DNA from: DATLXU01 sp035575515
Lineage (GTDB): Bacteria; Acidobacteriota; Blastocatellia; UBA7656
Assembly: GCA_035575515.1 (NCBI GenBank)
Contig: DATLXU010000104.1
Span: 1 to 30,574, forward strand
Direction: 5' to 3'
Length of the DNA stretch: 30,574 bases
Below the pieces are notes generated by a model. It had not been told where the DNA came from and did not search any database. It was given only the letters and a program-made list of their open reading frames with translations. The stretch's first letter is position 1, and every line of letters begins with the position of its first letter. Below are positions 24,891-30,574 of this stretch, piece after piece. Position numbers and translations under genes: made by a program.

Positions 24891-26637
24891 TCGAGTACCG
24901 CACAGTGAAATCGCTGACGCGCTGGCAGGGCTGCAACTCAATCGAGAGATTCGCCGCTTCCGCTTCGCGCCTGAGATTCATTCGCGCCAACGGATCGCGA
25001 GCGAGCGGGCGCGCGCCGTCTTTGTCTTTATCAGAAATCGCGCGCGCGAGAATCAAGTAGCGCCCGGGCGCGACATTGTTCAGCGCGAACGACCCGTCGC
25101 CTTGCGCTGTTGCTTCGTAGAACCTGAGCAGATCGTCGGTGGATTCTTTTTCTGCGGGGATGAGATGAACGCGCAGGCTTTCCGCGAGCCGCTCGCCTTC
25201 TTTCGATGTTATTACTCGCCCGCTCAGCGAGGCAGCGCCTTCGGCAATCGTGATGGTCAGGTCGGCAATGCGCTCGCCCTGTTTTACGCTAATACCGTTT
25301 CGCGCTGCGTCTTGCGGCGGCTTCGATTGCCCTTCTGCCGCAAGCTTGATTGCGCGGACATAATAATTCTCATCTATCGGCTTCATTGCGATGTAGTAAC
25401 GGCCCGGCTCAAGGTCGTAGAGAACGAAATCGCCTTTTTCGTTTGGCATACTCCTCATGCCTGAAATATAAAATGAAGACAGGTCGTCCCGCTTTTCATT
25501 ATCATCAAAGCGCAAATTGACAATAGTCTCTTCTGCTGAAAGAGGCCGCTTGATTTCGCACTTCGTTTTTTTATCTGTCGCTTGCGCGCGTTCAATCACA
25601 ACGCGCCCGGCAATCACGCCGAGCGGCGCGACCTTCACTTCAAGCCCGGTTACATCCGCGCCTTTGACTTTAACGGGTATGCGCGGCGAGCTTACGCCCT
25701 TCTGGTCTTCGTATCCGCTGCGTCGCGCGACCAGCACATAATCACCATCGGGCACGCCGTAAAAAGCAAAAGAGCCATTGCCGGATCGAAAATCGGCCTG
25801 CGCTTGTGACTGAATGAAACCGCTCGAAGCGTGAACAAGCAACACAGGAAAGTAGCTGTTGCTGACTTCCGGCGGCAGCGCGCTTGTGATTCTGCCGCTG
25901 ACGGCGTGGCCGCGTTCGCCGCGATAGCGTATGTCTATGCCGCTTATCTCTTCGCCGCTGCGCACCGTCACTTCAGCCGCGTCGTCGCGCGTGGACGAAG
26001 GAAAGAACGTCGGTACGTCTTCAGCGTAGGCGTTGATGAATTGTGTGCTGTAATAATAGAGCGAGCGACCGCCTGCCTGAACGATGTAAGAGCCGGGCTT
26101 GAGTCCGTAGAGCCTGTAAACGCCGCGATCATCTGTCTGCCGATCAATGGTCGGTTGTTGTTGTGAGCGAACAGGGCGGCCTTCTCCGTCGCGCACTCTG
26201 ATGGCGCGGACCTGTACCGCCACGACAGGCTCGCCCGTCGGGCTTGTCACCATGCCTGTGATGACTCCGCCTTTGATAAGAGTTATCTCAACGTTGTCGC
26301 CGGGCCTGTAATACTTCGGCTCGGTTGATTCGCCCGCTGTCGTATAGCCCGCAGCGTTGGGTGTGATATTGTAAAGACCGGGCGCGAGATCATCGAAGCG
26401 GAACCGACCGTCTTCATCGGCATTCACTGTGCGATAGCCCTGCGAGCTTCTAGCAAGTGAGTTGAGACCGACGCGCGCGTTTGCGATAGGCTGTCCAGTG
26501 TCGCTTATGATGCGGCCAGTGATTGGATCGGCGCGCCGTTGACCGGCTCGCCCCTGCCTGCTTTCGCGCGAAGATTGCGCGAGAGCCTGCGCGCAAACAA
26601 TCGCGAGAGTGGTTACAATCAAAAAGAGTCGCTTCAT
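24868..26637 (-). CDS. Exported multi-domain carboxypeptidase-regulatory-like (beta-sandwich) protein
   Basis: A 589-residue protein with a signal peptide (MKRLFLIVTTLAIVCAQALA) and a chain of CarboxypepD_reg/transthyretin-like domains. Examples are DPITGRIISDTGQPIANARV ... DGRFRFDDLAPGLYNI and GGVITGMVTSPTGEPVVAVQ ... DDRGVYRLYGLKPGSYIV. The repeated PGxYxI/V and GG(V/A)xxG signatures recur to the C-terminus (GSFALNNVAPGRYLILARA). No catalytic domain is visible. GAGG lies 8 bases before the ATG. It is second in an operon with the paralogue at 26680-28380 (42-bp gap). Likely periplasmic or surface-bound; such domains bind polysaccharide or protein, function unknown. The tail SVGSRQ is repeat-derived. 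Confidence 0.85.
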   Translation of the reverse strand: MKRLFLIVTTLAIVCAQALAQSSRESRQGRAGQRRADPITGRIISDTGQPIANARVGLNSLARSSQGYRTVNADEDGRFRFDDLAPGLYNITPNAAGYTTAGESTEPKYYRPGDNVEITLIKGGVITGMVTSPTGEPVVAVQVRAIRVRDGEGRPVRSQQQPTIDRQTDDRGVYRLYGLKPGSYIVQAGGRSLYYYSTQFINAYAEDVPTFFPSSTRDDAAEVTVRSGEEISGIDIRYRGERGHAVSGRITSALPPEVSNSYFPVLLVHASSGFIQSQAQADFRSGNGSFAFYGVPDGDYVLVARRSGYEDQKGVSSPRIPVKVKGADVTGLEVKVAPLGVIAGRVVIERAQATDKKTKCEIKRPLSAEETIVNLRFDDNEKRDDLSSFYISGMRSMPNEKGDFVLYDLEPGRYYIAMKPIDENYYVRAIKLAAEGQSKPPQDAARNGISVKQGERIADLTITIAEGAASLSGRVITSKEGERLAESLRVHLIPAEKESTDDLLRFYEATAQGDGSFALNNVAPGRYLILARAISDKDKDGARPLARDPLARMNLRREAEAANLSIELQPCQRVSDFTVRYSKSVGSRQ

Positions 26638-26679
26638 CTGTTTGCCTCAAGGGTTGATGATTTCAAAAGATGCGACCGC

Positions 26680-28380
26680 TTACTGCTGCGAATCTTTCTT
26701 CGGATTCAATTCGAGCGTAAGCGTCACTTCGACATCGCCGCCGTTGGCCACCGTCACGGCCTGCCTGTTCGATTTGACATGAATCGGCGGCGCGTTGGGC
26801 ACGTAAACCGGATTGATGATTGAGACTTCATAATCTCCGGCTGGCAGCCCTTCGATAACGAAGCGTCCGCGCGCGTCAACCTCAACCGGCCTTTCAATTC
26901 TTGGTTTGTCCTCGTTGGTTAGGAGAGAGGCCCGGACAAACACCCGCGCGCCTTCGGGCAATTGAACACCTTCGAGCTTCACCTGCCCGCGTATGCGGCC
27001 ACTGCCGTAAGCAACGATAACTTTCACACCAGTAATGTTTTCTCCCGGAGAAACCTCTATCCCTGCTATTTGCTCAACGCCATCGCGCTCGACGCGACGA
27101 ATATTGAATCCGGTTCGTTCAAAGAATGTGTTTCCGATTCTTAGAGAGAGAGTTGCTTTGCCGGGCGGCAATCCGATTATGCGAAAGCTGCCGTCGGGTT
27201 GAATCTTCACACTCGAAGCGCCTGAACTGATCAGCCTCTCTGAACTCACAGACGCGCCGATCATCAATTCCGAAAACTTCGCCCTCGCTTCTTCGTTGCT
27301 GCCTTCTTCAAGCATGACGACTCCGCTTATGCTCGCGCCGCGATGGACTTTTATTTCAAGTCCGGTAACGTCGTTGTCTGTTACTTCAAATACAACAGGC
27401 TCGCTGTAGAAATCAACAGAGTCTGCCCCGCCCCTTGATACAATCGCAGCATAACGGCCCGGCCACAGGCCTTCGAGCCGAAACTCTCCCTTCAAGTTTG
27501 ACCGCGCGCCTGTCATTCCCATCGAAGCGACGTATTTCCCGTCAGGCGACAACTTGCCCGTGCCATAGTAAAGATCGGGCACGGGCTTGCCAGTGTCCGC
27601 ATCAACTATGCGGCCCGTCGCGGTGTAAGTCTTAACAGGTTTGCCTACCGTTATGTCTACGCCTGCAGCTTCGCCGCCCGCCGCAAGCTCGATAATCTTC
27701 GCCTTCGATTCGTCGGTCACGTCCGGGTGATACGTGCGCTCATAGACAAGATTGCCGTAGCCTACGCGGATGCTTCTGTCGTTCTTCTCAACGCCGACAC
27801 CGACTATGTAGCGGCCTGCGGGCAGGCCGTAGATGCGGTAAACGCCGCGGTCGTCCGTCATCAGCATCTGAAAGTTTTGAATGAAGGACTGCTGTTTCTG
27901 CCCGCGCTCATCGAGCCGCGCAAGGTAAATCTGTTCTTCGGCCAGTGGCTGCCCGTTCGCGTTGGTGACCCGGCCAGTGATTACGCCGCCGCGAGTGAGC
28001 GCGATTTCAACTCCGTCAGCTTCTTCGCCGCTTGCAAGCGTGATGTTCTTGCCCGGTCGCCCAATCACATCGTTCGGCGCTACAAACGCAGGCGCGAATG
28101 GGCTAATCGTATAACTGCCCGGCGCGATGTCCGTAAATTGAAAGCGCCCGTCTTCATCCGTCACCGTAGATGCATTGAACTGACGCTGCATGTCGTAGCG
28201 ATCTGGGACGAGCAGCACTTTGACGTTGGGCGCGGGTTTACCGGCGATGGTGGCGCGGCCCCTGATTGAAGCCGGTCGGTCGTTCGCTTCTTTTGATTGT
28301 TGCGGCGTAATCGCCAGAGCTTGAAGCGTTGCGATGAAAATCGCCGAAACTAGGAGGATTGTTCGCGTGAGAACGTGCAT
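26680..28380 (-). CDS. Exported multi-domain carboxypeptidase-regulatory-like protein, paralogue
   Basis: A 566-residue protein with a signal peptide (MHVLTRTILLVSAIFIATLQ ALA) and the same domain chain as its downstream neighbour. Visible units include IRGRATIAGKPAPNVKVLLV ... DGRFQFTDIAPGSYTI, GGVITGRVTNANGQPLAEEQ ... DDRGVYRIYGLPAGRYIVGV and a final RFVIEGLPAGDYEVSIINP. The shared order and the identical DDRGVYR segment point to a tandem duplication. AAGGAG precedes the ATG by 8 bases. The leader contains a 9-bp hairpin and a promoter is predicted at 28494-28523. It is divergent from the PilZ gene. Function unknown. Confidence 0.85.
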   Translation of the reverse strand: MHVLTRTILLVSAIFIATLQALAITPQQSKEANDRPASIRGRATIAGKPAPNVKVLLVPDRYDMQRQFNASTVTDEDGRFQFTDIAPGSYTISPFAPAFVAPNDVIGRPGKNITLASGEEADGVEIALTRGGVITGRVTNANGQPLAEEQIYLARLDERGQKQQSFIQNFQMLMTDDRGVYRIYGLPAGRYIVGVGVEKNDRSIRVGYGNLVYERTYHPDVTDESKAKIIELAAGGEAAGVDITVGKPVKTYTATGRIVDADTGKPVPDLYYGTGKLSPDGKYVASMGMTGARSNLKGEFRLEGLWPGRYAAIVSRGGADSVDFYSEPVVFEVTDNDVTGLEIKVHRGASISGVVMLEEGSNEEARAKFSELMIGASVSSERLISSGASSVKIQPDGSFRIIGLPPGKATLSLRIGNTFFERTGFNIRRVERDGVEQIAGIEVSPGENITGVKVIVAYGSGRIRGQVKLEGVQLPEGARVFVRASLLTNEDKPRIERPVEVDARGRFVIEGLPAGDYEVSIINPVYVPNAPPIHVKSNRQAVTVANGGDVEVTLTLELNPKKDSQQ

Positions 28381-28399
28381 GGCAGATTCTCCTTTGGTG

Positions 28400-28420
28400 A
28401 GGCGCTCGCTCCGAGCGCCT
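28400..28420 (-). promoter_or_regulatory. Leader hairpin upstream of the carboxypeptidase-regulatory operon
   Basis: A perfect 9-bp inverted repeat AGGCGCTCG/CGAGCGCCT with a 3-base loop ends 4 bases before the ribosome site AAAGGAG of the 28380 gene. In mRNA it could mask or present the ribosome site. Inference. Confidence 0.45.
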
Positions 28421-28493
28421 GTGGGTTAAGGCGCAATCTAATCCAACGCAGCCGCAGCCGCGCGGTCTGCTCTTTCTGGACTTATTACCGCCG

Positions 28494-28523
28494 ATTCTAC
28501 ACCCGCTTTTGAAAGACTCGCAA
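28494..28523 (-). promoter_or_regulatory. Predicted promoter of the carboxypeptidase-regulatory operon
   Basis: On the minus strand TTGCGA (28523-28518), 18 bases, TAGAAT (28499-28494). It would give a leader of roughly 105 bases containing the hairpin at 28400-28420. Confidence 0.42.
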
Positions 28524-28602
28524 TCATCAATTGCGCCTGATGTAAGAACGCTGAAACTACTGCGCGGTTGAGAAAAAATTTTATTACCGAGCCATCGTGT
28601 GC

Positions 28603-28692
28603 CCTGTGTAGGTCACTGCCTGAGGTGGCGGTCATAAATAACACCGTTGACAAATATCGAATCTGGTTAATAATAGCCTCGACCTGTGTAGG
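28603..28692 (+). promoter_or_regulatory. Predicted PilZ-gene promoter flanked by a 10-bp direct repeat
   Basis: TTGACA at 28647-28652 and TAATAG at 28671-28676 (18-base spacing; ATAATA at 28670 gives 17) form a promoter about 85-90 bases before the gene. CCTGTGTAGG occurs on either side, at 28603-28612 and 28683-28692, 80 bp apart. The rest of the 384-bp spacer 28381-28764 holds the leftward promoter and leader hairpin and otherwise nothing I recognise. Confidence 0.45.
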
Positions 28693-28764
28693 GCTTCGAC
28701 TTAATCTTAGGTAAAGTGGGCCTGCCCCTTTGCGTTGACTTAGTATCTTCCTTTGAGTAAACCT

Positions 28765-29928
28765 ATGCCGATAGCTCATGCCCCGATAAATGGTCGCACG
28801 GAGGATGAATACTCTTCCGAACAGATAAGCGCGTACTTTTTGGAAATAGATGGTCTGCTTGATCGCATTGAGCGAGCCGCGACTCACTACCAGACACTAG
28901 GCGTTGAGCGCTCGGCCTCTCACGAACAGATAAAGCTCTCTTATCAGGAAACACTCGGCCTGCTCTTTCCGCCTTATGGAATCGCAGCCGTACTTTCCGG
29001 CGGCCTGCTGCTTAGACTGGAGCAGGCTTTCAATAAATCGTCTCAGGCATTCTCGGCGCTCGCCAGCTTCAGCCGCCGAAAACAATACGACGCGACGCTC
29101 GGCTCGCCTGCTGCCAACCAGACGTTTGGGGCGACAAAGCCGCGCGCATCGAAAGAAACCTCCGCCACGCCGCTTGCGAAACAATCCATAGAGCAAGAGC
29201 GAGAACAGCAGGTGAGCATCGCTCAAACGGGTTGCGAGCGAGAAGTCTATAAGGAATCCTCAAAAACGTCAGGGAGGAACCGCCGCCGATGCGAGCGATT
29301 CAAACTCTCAATACCGGTGCGCGTAATCGGCAGCGACCGCAAGAACGGTAAATGGGATGAGATGGCCGAAACGATTGACGTGAGCCGCACGGGAGTCAAC
29401 CTCAAGCTGCGCAAGAACGTGCGCCACGGCACGGTGTTATTTATCACGCTTCCCCTGCCTGTGAAGCTGCGCAGCCACGGCTACTCAGAACCGAGCTACA
29501 ATGTCTATGCTCTGGTGCGTCGCGTCGAGCCGCAAAGAAAAGGGATGCGAGTAGTCGGGCTGGAATTCTTAGGCGAGCACCCGCCAGTCGGCTTTCTCGA
29601 AAAACCATGGTTGGTCTTTCGGACAAAGAGGTGGAGCGGAGCTGAACGCAGGCGCGAACCGCGCGAGCAGAGAGCAGAGGCTGTGACGGTTGAATACTTC
29701 AGCGAGACGATGGAACCCATCTGTAAAGAGGACGCGAGAACAGAAAATATCAGCAGAAGCGGGTTGCGTATTGCCGTCAGAGAAGCTCCGGCGGAATTTG
29801 ATGTCATAAGAGTGACAAGCGTGCGGCGAGGCTTTGAAAGCTTCGCAAAGGTGCGCAATCGTTATCTCGGCAAAGACGGACTTGAGCGTTTGTGCCTTCA
29901 GTTTAATGGCAATCATTGGCCCTTATGA
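28765..29928 (+). CDS. J-domain-like / tandem PilZ protein (predicted c-di-GMP receptor)
   Basis: A 387-residue cytosolic protein with three parts. Residues about 41-113 look like a DnaJ J-domain (HYQTLGVERSASHEQIKLSY ... FSRRKQYDATLG), but the HPD motif that drives Hsp70 is absent (LLFPPYG instead). Residues 114-170 are a polar linker. Residues about 172-275 are a PilZ domain with RxxxR at Arg174-Arg178 and DVSRTG at 205-210. Residues about 294-387 are a second PilZ-like domain with RxxxR at Arg296-Arg300 and NISRSG at 328-333. Both c-di-GMP motifs are complete. The start is ATG 28765 (a TTG at 28753 adds four residues); no good ribosome site. Output partner unknown. Confidence 0.85.
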   Translation: MPIAHAPINGRTEDEYSSEQISAYFLEIDGLLDRIERAATHYQTLGVERSASHEQIKLSYQETLGLLFPPYGIAAVLSGGLLLRLEQAFNKSSQAFSALASFSRRKQYDATLGSPAANQTFGATKPRASKETSATPLAKQSIEQEREQQVSIAQTGCEREVYKESSKTSGRNRRRCERFKLSIPVRVIGSDRKNGKWDEMAETIDVSRTGVNLKLRKNVRHGTVLFITLPLPVKLRSHGYSEPSYNVYALVRRVEPQRKGMRVVGLEFLGEHPPVGFLEKPWLVFRTKRWSGAERRREPREQRAEAVTVEYFSETMEPICKEDARTENISRSGLRIAVREAPAEFDVIRVTSVRRGFESFAKVRNRYLGKDGLERLCLQFNGNHWPL

Positions 29929-30304
29929 CAGAAGATTGATTACCAGCTATAGACTACTGCCCGCGCTTCTGCTTGAGACTATTGGCGCAACAGCAGAATC
30001 TAATTCTTCTTTCTCCCAACAGGCTTTGCTACAAGATTTTGCTCCCCAAAAATAATTAAATATGAGATTGGACATTGAGTAGCTTCTGGGTACTTAATTG
30101 ACAAATGCCAGAAAAATCAGTATCCACAACGCTCAATCCTTAATTACAACTATCGAAACTAGAAACTCCAGAAAATGGTTTCGCTGGAACATTAAGCCTC
30201 TACACTGATGAGGGCCTTCGTAAGATCGGGTTAGGGCATAATAATTGCACCACTTCTTTCGCCTCCGTATATTTCGACTACGGTTCAATAAATACCTTTA
30301 TGCA
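29929..30304. other. AT-rich spacer without a recognisable gene
   Basis: These 376 bp are visibly more AT-rich than the surrounding coding DNA. Short frames here show no family pattern. The only structure noted is a possible promoter at 30098-30126 and CATAAT-like boxes near 30237. No clear terminator follows the PilZ gene. Confidence 0.5.
30098..30126 (+). promoter_or_regulatory. Possible promoter in the AT-rich spacer
   Basis: TTGACA at 30098-30103 and TATCCA at 30121-30126 are 17 bases apart, reading toward the gene at the right edge. The -10 is imperfect. Confidence 0.33.
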
Positions 30305-30574
30305 ATGAACCAGCTCTTGTTGCCGAAAGAACTGAGGCGGCGCAAAGGCTCAGACGGGTTTATTCTGAAGTGCGGCCAGCATGACGGGGATTGTGAAACG
30401 GCTTTTCACATTATGATAAGGCGAGAGAATAAAAGAGCAGTAATGATGCTGGTGCTAGTAGTGGCAGTGGCGGTGCTGGTCATCCCAGTAGCGGGGCTGC
30501 GGGTCGGGGCCTCTGCTTCAGCGGGCGGCGCGGCAGCTAAAGCCCGTGTGAGCAGCAATCTAAGCCCGTCAGCG
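30305..30574 (+). CDS. Start of an unknown, probably exported protein (cut by right edge)
   Basis: A frame opens at ATG 30305 and runs 90 codons to the edge without a stop. The N-terminal 36 residues include CGQHDGDC. Residues 37-65 read MIRRENKRAVMMLVLVVAVA and VLVIPVAG, a typical basic-then-hydrophobic signal or anchor, followed by Ala/Gly/Ser-rich sequence. The real start may therefore be ATG 30413 or ATG 30443; AAGAG lies 6 bases before the latter. A TGTGAAA/TTTCACA palindrome (30392-30410) sits 2 bases before ATG 30413. No family recognised. Confidence 0.5.
   Translation, partial: MNQLLLPKELRRRKGSDGFILKCGQHDGDCETAFHIMIRRENKRAVMMLVLVVAVAVLVIPVAGLRVGASASAGGAAAKARVSSNLSPSA

Noticed and set aside
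28711..28731. AAAGTGGGCCTGCCCCTTT as a leader hairpin of the PilZ gene
   Set aside because: The best pairing leaves only a two-base loop and a mismatch, so a stable hairpin is doubtful.
28438..28887. 149-codon minus-strand ORF in the PilZ spacer
   Set aside because: It overlaps the PilZ gene start and two predicted promoters and has no family pattern.
30392..30410. TGTGAAA/TTTCACA palindrome as a CRP-type site
   Set aside because: The half-sites TGTGA and TCACA are 9 bases apart instead of 6, so it does not fit CRP; kept only as a palindrome.

Overview
The window looks like a chromosomal segment of an Acidobacteriota bacterium, probably of the Blastocatellia/Pyrinomonadales type. The evidence is a GC-rich coding style, a very large Oar-like TonB-dependent receptor with an N-terminal carboxypeptidase-regulatory domain, two tandem paralogues built of the same beta-sandwich fold, a propeller-type sensor kinase remnant, and many short dispersed intergenic repeats. 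This taxonomic placement is inference from gene families, not from a marker tree.

Layout. Positions 1-4244 hold a truncated AraC-family regulator (minus strand, cut by the left edge) diverging from a TonB-dependent receptor; the 308-bp space between them carries tandem 21-bp repeats that look like operators. From 4307 to 10331 come der (minus), a YraN-family nuclease-fold protein, an exported PafA-like alkaline phosphatase and an exported TPR protein. From 10332 to 11810 lies a scrap region: a histidine kinase collapsed by an internal deletion, a small LuxR-type HTH protein, and the 3' end of a fabH gene on the other strand. Then hpt (minus) and an unusual rpiB (plus) diverge across an inverted AT-rich repeat pair. 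From 13358 to 15550 there is an ECF sigma factor / anti-sigma factor / exported secretin-N-domain-like protein operon.

From 15753 to 24691 the genes form a nucleoside acquisition and salvage island: an ABC importer of the nucleoside (NupOPQ/YufOPQ) type with a double ATPase and two permeases, a translationally coupled 113-residue unknown protein, purine nucleoside phosphorylase, an exported DUF3089 protein, uridine kinase, cytidine deaminase, and a deaminase of the MTA/SAH family that carries an export signal. hpt (base to nucleotide) and rpiB (pentose phosphate) just upstream fit the same theme. No substrate-binding lipoprotein gene for the transporter is in the window.

From 24868 to 28380 two paralogous exported carboxypeptidase-regulatory-domain proteins form a minus-strand operon. 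A divergent gene at 28765 encodes a J-domain-like protein without HPD joined to two PilZ domains with complete c-di-GMP motifs. The right edge cuts a gene for a probably exported protein preceded by an AT-rich spacer.

A second theme is short repeat families between genes (CTCTGCGGTG, ATTTTGGATTTTAG, GTAGGCA, GGCACCC, GAACCCGG types). Several of them intrude on gene ends: they give unrelated proteins the same C-terminal residues, they sit against a start codon, or they fill the tail of the ABC ATPase together with a strong G-quadruplex motif.
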